64,000 bases of DNA from DASRIA01 sp963768885 (GCA_963768885.1 CAVYJN010000007.1:620001-684000), one strand, 5' to 3'. Counted from the stretch's first letter, positions 25,001 through 34,855 are shown. Notes: a model not told the origin generated them from the sequence alone. Made by a program: numbers and translations.

Positions 25001-26180
25001 CTAACTGCGGCTCAGCAGCATCGCGATGCCCTGCCCCCCGCCGATGCAGAGCGTCACCAGACCCAGGTCCTGGCCCTTGCGCTCCATCTCGTACAGGATC
25101 TTCGCGGTGATCACCGCACCGGTGGCTGCGATCGGGTGCCCGAGCGCGATCGCGCCGCCGTTGGGATTCACCTTCTCCGGATCGAGGTCGAGGTCCTTCA
25201 TCACCGCGAGCGACTGGGCCGCGAAGGCCTCGTTCAGCTCGATCACGTCGACGTCGTCGAGCGAGCGACCGGCGCGGTCCATCGCCTTGCGCACAGCCGG
25301 GACCGGGCCGATGCCCATGATCCTCGGGTCGACGCCGCAGTACGAGTAGGACAGGATCCGCGCCCGCACGGGCGCGCCGAGCTCCTCCGCCTTCTGCGCC
25401 GACATCAGCACCACCGCGCCGCCCGCGTCGTTCATGCCCGATGCGTTCCCGGCGGTGACCGTGCCGTCGGGCTTGAACACGGGCTTCAGCTTGCCGAGGC
25501 CCTCCATGCTCGCGTCCGGCCGCACGTGCTCGTCGCGCGCGAACTCGCTCGACCCCTTCTTGGACTTGAGCTCGACCGGGACGATCTCGTCGTCGAAGAG
25601 TCCCGCTTCCTGCGCACGAGCCGCGCGCTTGTGCGACTCGACCGAGAACGCGTCCTGGTGCCTCGCGGCTGATGTCGTGCGACTCGGCGAGGTTCTCCGC
25701 GGTCACGCCCATGTGGATGTGGTCGAACGGATCGGTCAGCCCGCCCACGACGGGGTCGACGACCCCCGTGTCGCCCATGCGCGCGCCCCAGCGCACGTCG
25801 GGCATCCAGTACGGGCCGCGGCTCATCGACTCGGCGCCGCCGGCGACGGCGACGTCGGCCTCGCCGGTCGCGATCGTCTGCGCGGCGGAGACGATCGCCT
25901 GGACGCCGGTGCCGCACAGGCGGTTGACCGTGAACGCCGGCACCTCCTTGGGGATGCCCGCCTTTATTCCGACCACGCGGGCCATGTACATGTCCTCGGG
26001 CGCCGAGTGGATCACGTTGCCGAACACGACCTGGTCGACGCGCTCGGGCTCGATCGCGGCCCGCTCGAGCGCGGTCCTGACCGCCGTGGCGCCCAGGTCC
26101 GTGGGCGGCACGCCCTTCAGGCTTCCTCCGTAGCGACCGACGGCTGTGCGCGCCGCGGACGTGATCACGACCTCGTTCAA
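25001..26180 (-). CDS. Acetyl-CoA acetyltransferase, thiolase family (frameshifted)
   Basis: A thiolase of 392 residues after removal of one extra base. It has the nucleophilic Cys in NRLCGTGVQAI near residue 89, the N-E-A-F-A motif, the catalytic GHPIAATGA and the second Cys in CIGGGQGIA. The N-terminal part reads to about 25663 and the rest continues in another frame, so a base has been inserted near 25661, in the stretch coding for the helix after ESHDISRE. It is the first gene of the operon thiolase-SCP2-ALDH. It may do degradative or biosynthetic thiolysis. The intact motifs argue for a sequence error. Confidence 0.85.
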
Positions 26181-26286
26181 AGGTTCCTCCTCGGTGGGCC
26201 CCGGCGGGGCCGGCTTCCTGGCTGGGGACGAAGACTAGCCTGGAACCGGCGGATACGGCGGGTCCACCGTTTACCTTTTCGACGCC

Positions 26287-28155
26287 ATGTTCCGCCCCAC
26301 AGGGATAGCTTTGCTGTGCGCGCTGGTCGCATGCGCGGCCGCGTCACCGGCCGCCGCGGCCGACCGGCCCAAGCCCGGATCGATCTACCGGGACGGCCCG
26401 TCGGGCCGCTATTTGCTGGACGGGACCTGGCACCACCGCGCCGATCCCACCGACGCGGGCCTCGCGCAGAACCTGCAGCGCCAGGAGAGCCTCGCCGGGT
26501 GGTCGACCACCACCGTCCCCAACGCGTCCAACGCCGGCGACTTCTCCAACGGGAGCTACATCGGGACGGTCCACTGGTACCGCAAGGACTTCCGGCTGCC
26601 GCGCGGGTCCGCGCTGTCGAAGTGGGTGCTGCGCTTCGAATCGGTCAACTACCGCGCGCGTGTGTGGCTCAACGGCAAGCCGCTGGGCGTTCACGTCGGC
26701 GCGTACCTGCCGTTCGAGATGCGGGCCAAGAGCGCGAAGCGCAAGGGCGTCAACCGGCTGGTGGTGCGCGTCGACAGCCGCCGGCAGAAGTTCGACATCC
26801 CGCCGCTGTCGCAGCGCGCGTCGGGTGCCTTCGAGGGCGGGTGGTGGAACTACAACGGCATCCTGCGGGAGGTCTACCTGCGCCGCGTGGACACGTTCGA
26901 CTTCGCGACCGTGTTCTTCAGGCCGGGTCTGCGGTGCCGCACCTGCGCGGCGCGCATGAACGTCGAGGTCAGCGTCAGGAACGTGAACCGGCGGGGGGCG
27001 ACCGCCGCGGTCACGGGCAGCTTCGGCGGCAAGAGCCTGCGGTTCCGCAGGCACCGGGTGCCGGGCCTCGGCGAGCACCGCTACCGGGCGCGCGTGCGGA
27101 TTCGCAACCCGCGGCTCTGGAGCCCCGAGCGGCCGACGCTCTACACGGGTCGCCTGCAGCTGCGCACCTCCAGCGGCCGCGTCGTCCAGAAGTACACCGT
27201 CCACACCGGGATCCGCTCCTTCCGCGTGAGCCGGCTGGGTCGCATCCAGCTCAACTTCCGCGACGTCAACCTGCGCGGCGCGAGCATGCACGAGGACTCG
27301 CTCAGCCGGGGCGCCGCCCTGACCCCCGGCCAGATGCGCGAGAACGTGAACCACCTGCGCGACCTGCGCGCCACGATCACGCGGTCGCACTACCCGCTGC
27401 ACCCCTACACGCTCGAGCTCGCGGACCGCTACGGCATCCTCGTGTGGTCGGAGATCCCGGTGTTCCGCATGGCGAGCCGGCTGTTCGCGATCTCGGAGGT
27501 GCGTCACAAGGCGCTGCGCATGCTGCGACACGAGATCGAGCGCGACGCCAACCACCCGTCGGTGATGGTCTGGAGCATCGGGAACGAGAATGCCTCGCGC
27601 CCCGGCACGGGGCTGCGCAAGTACATCCGCAAGGCGGAGCGCACGGTGCAGGACCTCGACCCCTCACGCCTGATCGGCCTTGCCACCTCGGGCTTCCCGA
27701 CCGTCGAGAAGCAGCGGATCTACCTCGAGCTCGACGTGCTCGGGATCAACGACTACTTCGGCTGGTACAACGGCCCGCGCGGCACGATCTCGGACCGCGG
27801 CCAGCTCAGCGGCTATCTCAACCGCCTGCACTCCGACTACCCCAACCAGGCGCTCGTGATCACCGAGTTCGGGGCGGAGGCCAACCGCGACGGACCCGTG
27901 ACCGAGAAGGGGACCTACCAGTTCCAGGCGGACTTCCTCAAGTACCACCTCGACGTCTTCTCCCAGAAGCCCTTCGTGAGCGGGGCGCTGATCTGGAACC
28001 TGCGCGACTTCCGCGTGAAGCCGGGCTGGGCCGGCGGCAACCCGCTCCCCCACCCGCCGGTCAACGAGAAGGGGCTGATCGACGACCTCGGGCGCAGGAA
28101 GCCGGCGTTCGGCGTCGTGAAGGACGTCTACCTGCGGACCGGCCCGTTCAGGTAG
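26287..28155 (+). CDS. Secreted glycoside hydrolase family 2 enzyme
   Basis: A 622-residue GH2 protein with an N-terminal signal peptide (hydrophobic core at 8-24, cleavage near AAAADR). The order is sugar-binding jelly-roll domain (YRDGPSGRYLLDGTW onward), immunoglobulin-like domain near 220-320 and TIM barrel. The acid/base Glu is in W-S-I-G-N-E-N near residue 434 and the nucleophile Glu in VITEFGAEA near 527. Activity may be beta-glucuronidase, galactosidase or mannosidase, and the sequence alone does not tell. Arg-rich, as in neighbours. TACCTT lies nine bases before the ATG. Confidence 0.9.
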   Translation: MFRPTGIALLCALVACAAASPAAAADRPKPGSIYRDGPSGRYLLDGTWHHRADPTDAGLAQNLQRQESLAGWSTTTVPNASNAGDFSNGSYIGTVHWYRKDFRLPRGSALSKWVLRFESVNYRARVWLNGKPLGVHVGAYLPFEMRAKSAKRKGVNRLVVRVDSRRQKFDIPPLSQRASGAFEGGWWNYNGILREVYLRRVDTFDFATVFFRPGLRCRTCAARMNVEVSVRNVNRRGATAAVTGSFGGKSLRFRRHRVPGLGEHRYRARVRIRNPRLWSPERPTLYTGRLQLRTSSGRVVQKYTVHTGIRSFRVSRLGRIQLNFRDVNLRGASMHEDSLSRGAALTPGQMRENVNHLRDLRATITRSHYPLHPYTLELADRYGILVWSEIPVFRMASRLFAISEVRHKALRMLRHEIERDANHPSVMVWSIGNENASRPGTGLRKYIRKAERTVQDLDPSRLIGLATSGFPTVEKQRIYLELDVLGINDYFGWYNGPRGTISDRGQLSGYLNRLHSDYPNQALVITEFGAEANRDGPVTEKGTYQFQADFLKYHLDVFSQKPFVSGALIWNLRDFRVKPGWAGGNPLPHPPVNEKGLIDDLGRRKPAFGVVKDVYLRTGPFR

Positions 28156-28483
28156 CGGGCCCGAGCGCGGCCCAGCGCTTGGCCCAGCCGTCGAGCGGCT
28201 CGAGCGCGTCCTTCAGCTGCATCCCCGCCTTGGTCAGGCGGTAGCCGCCTTCACCCGTCTCCAGCAGACGGGCCTCGCGCAGCTCGGCGAGACGCTGGTT
28301 GAGCACGCTCGTGGACATCGAGTCGCAGCGCTCGCGCAGCTCCCGGAACGAGAGCGGCGCGCCGTCGCGCAGCTCCCACAGGACGCGCAGCGCCCAGCGC
28401 CTTCCCAGCAGGTCGAGCGCGGCCATGATCGGCCGGCCCGTCTGCGACCCCCTGACCGCCTTGCCCGGCGTCGGCGTGGTCAC
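28148..28483 (-). CDS. HxlR-family transcriptional regulator
   Basis: A 111-residue winged-helix regulator of the HxlR type. The family pattern is clear: A-L-D-L-L-G-x-R-W-A-L-x-V-L-W-E-L, then LSFRELRERCDSMSTSVLNQRLAEL, then a wing with ETGEGGYRLT. It lacks the usual N-terminal Cys, so thiol sensing of the kind known in some members is unlikely. The GTG at 28483 is chosen as start. It is divergent from the carboxymuconolactone-decarboxylase-like gene, with two identical palindromes in the gap. It overlaps the end of the GH2 gene by eight bases. Confidence 0.88.
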   Translation of the reverse strand: MTTPTPGKAVRGSQTGRPIMAALDLLGRRWALRVLWELRDGAPLSFRELRERCDSMSTSVLNQRLAELREARLLETGEGGYRLTKAGMQLKDALEPLDGWAKRWAALGPAT

Positions 28484-28489
28484 TTTGCG

Positions 28490-28532
28490 CTTCGCTTTTC
28501 GAAGTGGTACCGTTGCGCTTCGATAATCGAAG
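28490..28532. promoter_or_regulatory. Two tandem palindromic operators (HxlR site)
   Basis: The palindrome CTTCG-N5-CGAAG occurs twice, at 28490-28504 and 28518-28532, 28 bases apart. The second is centred on GATAAT (28522-28527), a good -10 for the downstream gene. Each is preceded by GCG. Binding by the adjacent HxlR protein would cover both divergent starts. Confidence 0.7.
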
Positions 28533-28549
28533 CATAGAGGAGGCCGCCG

Positions 28550-29114
28550 ATGACGCCGGAGACCACCACGCCGCGCGTGCAGCCGCTCGACGACTACTCC
28601 CCCGAGGTCGCCGAGACCCTGCGCCGCATGATGCCGCCCGGGGTCGAGCCGCTGAAGCTGTTTCGCACCGTCGCGCACAACCCGGCGATCCTCGAGCGCT
28701 TCCGCAAGACCGGCTCGTACATCCTCAACTTCGGCGAGATCGACCCGCTCGACCGCGAGGTGATCATCCACCGCACCACGCGCACGCTGCGGATGCGAGT
28801 ACGAATGGGGCGTGCACGCGGTCGCCTACGGGCGGCCGCTCGGGCTCAGCGACGACCAGCTGCGCGCGACCGTGCACGGCACGCCCGACGACCCCTGCTG
28901 GTCACCGCGGCAGGCGATGCTGGTGCGGCTGGCGGACGAGCTGCACGACACCGGCGCGGTCTCGGACAGCCTGTGGTCGGAGCTCGCGAAGGCGTGGCCC
29001 GCGCCCCAGCTCGTCGAGCTCGTGGCGACCGCCGGCTTCTACCACCTGGTCTCGTTCATGGCCAACGGCTTGGGCGTCGAGCTCGAGGAGTACGGCGAGC
29101 GGTTCCCGGTGTGA
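28550..29114 (+). CDS. Carboxymuconolactone decarboxylase-like (AhpD-like) protein (frameshifted)
   Basis: A 187-residue all-helical protein once one extra base is removed. The N-terminal part (LFRTVAHNPAILERF, DREVIIHRTT) and the C-terminal part (AVAYGRPLGLSDDQL onward) lie in different frames, joined near 28790. The joint falls just before the C-x-C-E-Y-x-W-x-x-H active-site stretch of the CMD/AhpD family. These proteins are decarboxylases or peroxide-handling thiol enzymes. A strong AGGAGG site precedes the ATG. Divergent from, and probably repressed by, the HxlR regulator. Confidence 0.82.
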
Positions 29115-29132
29115 GCGGATAGCGTTGCGGCC

Positions 29133-30047
29133 ATGCGCCGGGTCCTCCTCGGGCTGCTGATCGCCCTCGTCGTGCTGCTCGCGGTCAACACGGTCGTGAT
29201 GAACCGCGAGACGCAGGCGGCGAAGGCGGATGCGGGGCGGATCATCGACCTGCCCGGCGGCGACCTTCAGGTACGCGAGTCCGGGCCGCCCGACGCGCCG
29301 AACATCGTGCTGCTGCACGGGTTCGCGTGCTCGCTCGGATGGTGGGACAAGATGTCGCCGGCGCTGGCCCGGGACCACCATGTGATCGCGTTCGACCTGC
29401 TCGGCCACGGCGGGTCCGAGAAGCCGCGTGACGGCTACGGCATGGAGGAGCAGGCCCGGCGAGTGAGCGCCGCGCTCGACAAGCTCGGCGTGCGCCGCGC
29501 GGTGATCGTCGGCCATTCGATGGGCGGCGCGGTCGCGACCGCCCTGACCGAGATGCGCCGGCCGCTGGTGGAGTCGCTCGTGATACTCGACACCGGTCCC
29601 GACCGCAACGACGGGAGCCTGCCGTTCACCGCGCGGCTCGGCTTCGTGCCCGTGCTCGGCCAGGCGATCCGGCGCGTGGTGCCCGACAGCGCGATCCGCG
29701 ACGGGCTCGGGTCCGCGTTCGCGCCCGGGTTCGACGTGCCCGATGCGTTCGTCGACGACTTCAGGGACATGACCTACAGCTCCTACGACGGCTCGCACGA
29801 CGGCGCCGACTCGTACCGCGAGAAGTCAGGCCTGGACGACCGCCTGGCGGACGAGCAGGTCCCGCTGCTCGTGATCTTCGGGGCCGAGGACGACATCGCC
29901 GACCCGAAGTCGGCCCAGGACTACCGGAAGGTGCCGAACGCGCGCATCGTGATGCTCGACGGCGCCGGGCACTCGCCCCACGTCGAGAAGCCGGCCGCGA
30001 CCGCGCGGCTGATCCGGAACTTCGCGGAGCAGCAGAGGCAGCGCTAG
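29133..30047 (+). CDS. Membrane-anchored alpha/beta hydrolase
   Basis: A 304-residue hydrolase with an N-terminal membrane helix at about residues 4-22, not followed by a clear cleavage site. HGFACSLGWW is the oxyanion loop, G-H-S129-M-G-G the nucleophile elbow, and the C-terminal GAGHSPH supplies the His. The acid should be the Asp in FGAEDDIAD. It is probably a carboxylesterase or lipase facing the outside. TAGCGT ends seven bases before the ATG. It overlaps the convergent superoxide dismutase gene by four bases. Confidence 0.85.
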   Translation: MRRVLLGLLIALVVLLAVNTVVMNRETQAAKADAGRIIDLPGGDLQVRESGPPDAPNIVLLHGFACSLGWWDKMSPALARDHHVIAFDLLGHGGSEKPRDGYGMEEQARRVSAALDKLGVRRAVIVGHSMGGAVATALTEMRRPLVESLVILDTGPDRNDGSLPFTARLGFVPVLGQAIRRVVPDSAIRDGLGSAFAPGFDVPDAFVDDFRDMTYSSYDGSHDGADSYREKSGLDDRLADEQVPLLVIFGAEDDIADPKSAQDYRKVPNARIVMLDGAGHSPHVEKPAATARLIRNFAEQQRQR

Positions 30048-30649
30048 CCGGAGGCTGCGGCGTACCCCTCCGCGACCTTGTCCCAGTTCACGACGTTCCA
30101 CCACGCGTCGATGTAGTCCGGGCGCTTGTTCTGGTACTTGAGGTAGTAGGCGTGCTCCCAGACGTCGACGCCGAGCAGCGGCGTCTGGCCGTCGGAGATC
30201 GGGTTGTCCTGGTTCGCGGTCGAGACCACGGCGAGGCCGCTGCCGTCGTGCACGAGCCATGACCACCCCGAGCCGAAGCGGTTCACACCGGCGTTCTTGA
30301 ACTCCTCCTGGAAGCTCGAGAACGACCCGAACGCCGACCCGATCGCGCTCGCGAGGTCGCCCGAGGGCTCGCCGCCGCCGTCCGGGCTCATCCACTCCCA
30401 GAACAGCGAGTGGTTGTAGTGGCCGCCGCCGTTGTTGCGCACCGGCGTCGCCTTGTCGCCGAGCTTGTCGAGGTTCTTCAGCACGTCTTCGATCGGCTTG
30501 TCCGCCCAATCCGTTCCCTCGAGCGCCGCGTTCGCCTTGTCTACGTAGGCCTGGTGGTGCTTGTCGTGGTGGACGCGCATGGTCGCCTCGTCGATGTGGG
30601 GCTCGAGCGCGTTGTAGTCGTAGGGCAGGTCGGGAACGCTGTAGGGCAT
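30044..30649 (-). CDS. sodA: Superoxide dismutase [Mn/Fe]
   Basis: A 201-residue iron/manganese superoxide dismutase, cytoplasmic and dimeric or tetrameric. The metal ligands are in VHHDKHH (His27), NNGGGHYNHSLFW (His near 82), and the C-terminal DVWEHAYYLKYQN (Asp and His). The HYNHSLFW and GSGW-SWLV patterns fit the family. Metal choice cannot be told. It removes superoxide to peroxide. It starts with ATG at 30649 and lies apart from the MMPL gene by a 73-base gap. Confidence 0.95.
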   Translation of the reverse strand: MPYSVPDLPYDYNALEPHIDEATMRVHHDKHHQAYVDKANAALEGTDWADKPIEDVLKNLDKLGDKATPVRNNGGGHYNHSLFWEWMSPDGGGEPSGDLASAIGSAFGSFSSFQEEFKNAGVNRFGSGWSWLVHDGSGLAVVSTANQDNPISDGQTPLLGVDVWEHAYYLKYQNKRPDYIDAWWNVVNWDKVAEGYAAASG

Positions 30650-30722
30650 CGGTGGCTCCTTTGCGGGCTCGGTACGCGGGCGTCGAATCCTAGATGATCG
30701 GTTTCGACATCCGGCGGCGCAT

Positions 30723-32898
30723 TCAGGCCACGGGCGCCGGCTGCCGTTCCGGTTCCGCCTCCACGTCCTTCTCGCCGAGCGCGCGCCAGCCGCCCTGGGG
30801 AGTGGACGGCCACCAGACCTTGTCGCCGATCAACTCGACGGCCGCGGGCACCATGATCGTGCGCACGACGAAGGTGTCGAGCAGGATGCCGACGGCGACC
30901 ATGAAGCCGAGGTCGAACGCGAACGTGACCGGCAGCGTCATCAGCACCGAGAAGGTGCCCGCGAGGATCAGCCCGGCGCTGGTGATCACGGGCCCGGTGG
31001 CGTTGAGAGCCCGCAGCATCCCCTCGCGCGTGCCGAACCGGCGGGCCTCCTCGCGGACGCGGCTCATCAGGAAGATCGTGTAGTCGATGCCGAGCGCCAC
31101 GAGGAAGATGAACGCGAAGGTGGGCAGGCCGTTGTCGACTCCCGCGTCCCCGACGACGAAGCGGAAGAACAGGATCGACAGGCCGAGGGTGCCGAAGAAG
31201 GACACGACCACGGATGCGATCAGGACGAGTGGAGCGACGAGCGCCTGGAGCAGGATCGCGAGGATCACGGCGATCACGGCCAGCGCGATCGGCACGATCA
31301 GCTTCAGGTCGCGGGTCGAGGCCTTGTCGTAGTCGAACTGGATCGCGGTGCCGCCGCCCGCGAGCGCCCGGGTGCCGGCGGGGACACCCTCGAGGCGGTG
31401 GCGCAGATCCTTGACCTGGTCGAGCGCCCCCTTCTTGTACGGGTCGTCCTGGAAGACGACGTCGAAGCGGGCGATCCGCCCGTCGCTGGAGCGCCCCTGA
31501 ACGGGCGTGACCGACGCGACGCCCTCGTGGTCCGCGGCGAGCCGCCGTGCGACGGCCACGTCCGCCGGGCGCACGCGGCCGTCCTCGCGCTCGACGAGCA
31601 CCGTCGTGGGGGACAGCGAGCCGGCCGGAAGCGCGCGTTCGAGAACCTTGAACCCGTCGACGCTGTCGGTCTGCTTCTTGAAGAAGGTGGTGGTGCTGTA
31701 GTCCTCCTTGTAGGCGAGCAGCCCGAGCGCGCCGCACGCGAACAGGAGCGTGGTCAGGCCGAGCGCCGTGCCGGGTCGCGTCAGTACGCGCTGTCCGATC
31801 CTGCCCCACACGCCGGGCCGCTCGGTGACGAGGTGCTCCGGGTCGTAGCCGACGATCTGCCTGCGCGGCCAGAACGCCCTGCGGCCGCCGACGGCGAGCA
31901 TCGCGGGGAGCAGCGTGAGGCCGGCCACGAGCACACAGGCGACGCCGATCGCGGCAACCGGGCCGAGCGAGTGGATCGACCCGTTCTCGGCCACCAGCAG
32001 GACGAGCATCGAGATCGCCACCGTGAGCCCGCTCGCGAGGATCGCGGGGCCCGTGCGCGCCAGCGCGTGCGCCATCGCGTCGTGCTTGTCCTCCCACATG
32101 CGCAGCTCCTCGCGGTAGCGCGAGACGAGGAGCAGGCAGTAGTCGGTGCCCACGCCGAACATCAGCACCACGAAGATGCTCGTGGCGTTGTCGCTCACCG
32201 TCGCGCCGGACTTCGCGTAGAAGTAGATGAGGCCCTGGGCGACCGTGTAGGCGAAGCCGACCACGAGGATCGGCATCAACGCGATCGCAGGCGAGCGGTA
32301 GATCGCCCCGAGCAGGAAGAGCACGAGCAGCACGGTGACCAGCAGCAACTTCGCGTCGAGCGAGCCGAAGATCTCCTCGGCGTCGGTGTTGAAGCCCACG
32401 TCGCCGGTGAGGTACACGTCCAGGCCCGGCGGGACGTCCGTGTCGATCACCTTGCGCAGGTCCTTGCCCCAGTCCGCGACCTTGTCGTTGTTCTCGGGAA
32501 GCGTCACGACGGTGAACGCGACCTCGCCCTCCCTTGGCCACCTGGTTGGCCTCCTGGCCCGACCCGAAAGGCTGGGTGGGCGGCTGGACGACGGGAACCG
32601 TGACGGCCGCCCGCCGCGCGTCGCGCGCGATCTTGCGCTTGTCCTGGGCGTCGAGGCCTCCGGCGCGCCGGTAGACGACGAGCGCCTCCGTCGTCTTCCC
32701 CTCGGCGAAGCGGTCGTTCAGGAGACGCAGGACCTGCGTCGACTCCGCCTTGTCCGGGAGGAAGCTCTCGGTGTCGTTGTTCGTCTCGTCCGCGAGCTTG
32801 CTGCCCGGGCCCGAGAAGACGACAGCCAGGACCACCCAGAGGGCGAGCACGACCCACTTGGTGCGACGTCCGGTTACGAAGGCGGCAAGGGATCCCAT
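30723..32898 (-). CDS. MMPL/RND-family transporter (frameshifted)
   Basis: A transporter of 724 residues after removal of one extra G near 32531. The first 120 residues (one N-terminal transmembrane helix and the start of the extracytoplasmic domain) and the remaining 600 lie in different frames. Two sets of six helices are visible, with MMPL patterns GTDYCLLLVSRYREE and ALGIDYTIFLMSRVREE, each with the helix-4 Asp-Tyr pair used for proton coupling. In actinobacteria such proteins export lipids or drugs. It is divergent from an HSL-type esterase gene. Confidence 0.88.
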
Positions 32899-32988
32899 GG
32901 AGACGCGGAGTGCGAGGGCGAAGCGCGCCGAGGTTACAGGAGTCGACTTGGGCCTCGCGTCAACGGGATCACGCGTAATCTTGCGTTC

Positions 32989-34095
32989 GTGAGCGTCCTC
33001 CCCGACCCGCTCGAGAAGGTCCTCGTGACCGGCCTGCGCAAGCTCCCGCCGCGCGTTCAGTTGCTGGCCGCGGGCGGTCGCCGGGTGCGCATCGACGGCC
33101 AGCAGCTCGACCCCGAGATCCAGCTGATGCTGACCCTTCTGAAACTCTTCGGCCGCGCGTCGTTCGAGGAGCTCCCGGTGCCCGAGGCGCGCGTCGAGAT
33201 CCGCCGCGAGGCCGCGCTCTACTCCGGATCGCCGCTGGCGGTCGCGAGAGTCGAGACGCTGGAGGTGCCGGGCGCCGAGGGCCCGCTGGCTGCGCGCCTG
33301 TACGTTCCCGACGCGCTGCCCTCACCGGCCCCGCTGCTCGTCTACCTGCACGGCGGAGGGTGGGTCGTGGGCGACCTCGACACCCACGACCAGCCGTGCC
33401 GCTTCCTCGCGCGCGAGGCGCGTGTGCGGGTGCTCGCGGTCGACTACCGTCGCGCGCCCGAGCACCCCTTCCCCGCGCCGCTCGAGGACTGCCTGGCCGC
33501 AACCCGGTTCGCGATCGAGGAGGCCGAGCAACTCGGCGCGGACCCGGCACGGATCGCCGTGGGCGGCGACAGCGCGGGCGGCAACCTGAGCGCCGCGGTC
33601 GCGCGCCTGATGACGCTCGAGGAAGGTCCCGCTCCCGCCTTCCAACTCCTGATCTATCCCGTCACGGACCTTTCGCGCAAGCGTGAGTCCTACCGCCTGT
33701 TCCGCGAGGGCTTCTTCCTGACCGAGCGCCAGATGGACTGGTACCGCGAGCATTACCTGCCCGACGATTCCGCGGCCGCCGACCCGCGCGTGTCGCCGGT
33801 GCTGGCATCCGACCTCGCGGGCCTTCCGCCCGCGCACCTGGTGACGGCGGGCTTCGACGTGCTGCGCGACGAAGGCGAGGACTACGCCGGCCTGATGCGC
33901 GACGCCGGGGTGCCCGTGACCTTCATGCGCGAGCCCGGCCTGATCCACGGCTTCTCGCATGCGGCCGCCACGGGCGGCGCCCCGCGGCGCGCGATGCTGC
34001 GCATCGCCGCCGCGCTGCGGGCCGGCCTCGCGCAGGCCCACCGCGCCACGGAGGCGGCCGAGGGCGGCGCACGCCGGTCCCGCGGGGTCCCGTAG
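32989..34095 (+). CDS. Hormone-sensitive-lipase-family esterase
   Basis: A 368-residue alpha/beta hydrolase of bacterial HSL type. HGGGW is at residues 121-125, G-D-S195-A-G-G carries the nucleophile, DVLRDEGEDYA supplies the Asp and LIHGFSH the His. An N-terminal region of about 80 residues precedes the fold and may form the cap. GTG at 32989 is chosen. TAATCT ends seven bases upstream, so the mRNA is probably leaderless. It is divergent from the MMPL transporter and followed by an NTF2-like gene on the same strand. Confidence 0.9.
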   Translation: MSVLPDPLEKVLVTGLRKLPPRVQLLAAGGRRVRIDGQQLDPEIQLMLTLLKLFGRASFEELPVPEARVEIRREAALYSGSPLAVARVETLEVPGAEGPLAARLYVPDALPSPAPLLVYLHGGGWVVGDLDTHDQPCRFLAREARVRVLAVDYRRAPEHPFPAPLEDCLAATRFAIEEAEQLGADPARIAVGGDSAGGNLSAAVARLMTLEEGPAPAFQLLIYPVTDLSRKRESYRLFREGFFLTERQMDWYREHYLPDDSAAADPRVSPVLASDLAGLPPAHLVTAGFDVLRDEGEDYAGLMRDAGVPVTFMREPGLIHGFSHAAATGGAPRRAMLRIAAALRAGLAQAHRATEAAEGGARRSRGVP

Positions 34096-34112
34096 GGAGC
34101 GATACTGCACGC

Positions 34113-34508
34113 GTGACCTTCGACGAAGGCGTCGAGCTTGCGCGACGGTTCACGGCCAGCTGGGCCGACGGCGACCGCGAGAACCTGCTGTCCTGCGCCC
34201 ACGAGGACATGGAGTTCGACTGGTCGGACTCCCGCAGCCCGTTTCGCGGGACCTATCTCGGGCACGCCGGGCTGCAGCGCCTGTGGGCCGAGATGTGGGA
34301 GGCGTGGTCCGAGATCTCGATCGACGTCCAGGAGGCCACCGAATGCGGCCCCGGCAGGCTCGTGACGGCGAACCTCGTGCGCGCCCGGGGCCGGGGCAGC
34401 GGAGTGACCACCGAGGCGCGCGGCGCGATCCTGTGGACCGTGGTCGACGGAAAGGTCCTGCGGGCCAAGCTGTTCCAGGAGCCGGAACAGGCCCTCGCGG
34501 CTTGCTAA
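34113..34508 (+). CDS. NTF2/SnoaL-like protein
   Basis: A 131-residue protein with the cone-shaped SnoaL/NTF2-like pattern. An N-terminal helix (LARRFTASWADGDRENLLSCAHEDMEFDW) leads into strands and ends with DGKVLRAKLFQEPEQAL, matching the DUF-like ketosteroid-isomerase branch. The polar residues in the cavity may bind a small ligand, but no catalytic set is complete. The GTG at 34113 is preceded by GATACT six bases away. The convergent tRNA-Pro ends one base after its stop. Confidence 0.75.
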   Translation: MTFDEGVELARRFTASWADGDRENLLSCAHEDMEFDWSDSRSPFRGTYLGHAGLQRLWAEMWEAWSEISIDVQEATECGPGRLVTANLVRARGRGSGVTTEARGAILWTVVDGKVLRAKLFQEPEQALAAC

Positions 34509-34582
34509 TCGGGGCGCCCGGATTTGAACCGGGGACCTCACCGACCCGAACGGTGCGCGCTACCAGGCTGCGCTACGCCCCG
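34509..34582 (-). tRNA. tRNA-Pro (CGG anticodon)
   Basis: A 74-base cloverleaf on the minus strand. The acceptor stem is CGGGGCG with CGCCCCG. The D stem is GCGC. The anticodon stem CACCG/CGGTG encloses the loop TTCGGGT (anticodon CGG, codon CCG). The T arm CCCGG-TTCAAAT-CCGGG is canonical. The discriminator is A at 34509. The genome continues TTAGC, so the CCA end is not encoded and must be added. Confidence 0.95.
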
Positions 34583-34612
34583 AGGCGTTTGCTGCAGCGC
34601 CAATCGTAGACG

Positions 34613-34855
34613 CTAGCCGGCGACGGCCTTGTAATAGCGGACCGCCAGACCCGTCATCAGCGTCTCGAAGCACTGCTCGAGCGTGAGGCCGTTCGAATCG
34701 GCGAAGGACCGGATGCCCTGGTCCTCGATCGACTCGCTCTGCGCGATCACCTCGTCCACCAGCTCGGGATGCTGGTCGGAGAAGTACGCCCCCATCGAGT
34801 AGAGGCTCGTGTCCATGAGGGACTCGAGAAAGGTGTCGCCGTTGCGCCCCTCCAT
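34613..34855 (-). CDS. Small acidic protein of unknown function
   Basis: An 80-residue protein that I do not recognise. It is acidic and helical, with the pattern YFSDQHPELVDEVIAQSESIEDQGIRSFADSNGL. It has a single Cys and no membrane segment. The ATG at 34855 gives a full reading frame of normal codon use, but the ribosome site is weak. It lies between tRNA-Pro and the sigma-factor gene on the same strand, and could be expressed with either. No function is proposed. Confidence 0.5.
   Translation of the reverse strand: MEGRNGDTFLESLMDTSLYSMGAYFSDQHPELVDEVIAQSESIEDQGIRSFADSNGLTLEQCFETLMTGLAVRYYKAVAG

Noticed and set aside
34509..34582. tRNA-Pro as an attachment site for a mobile element
   Set aside because: No integrase gene and no second copy of the tRNA 3' end is seen in the window.
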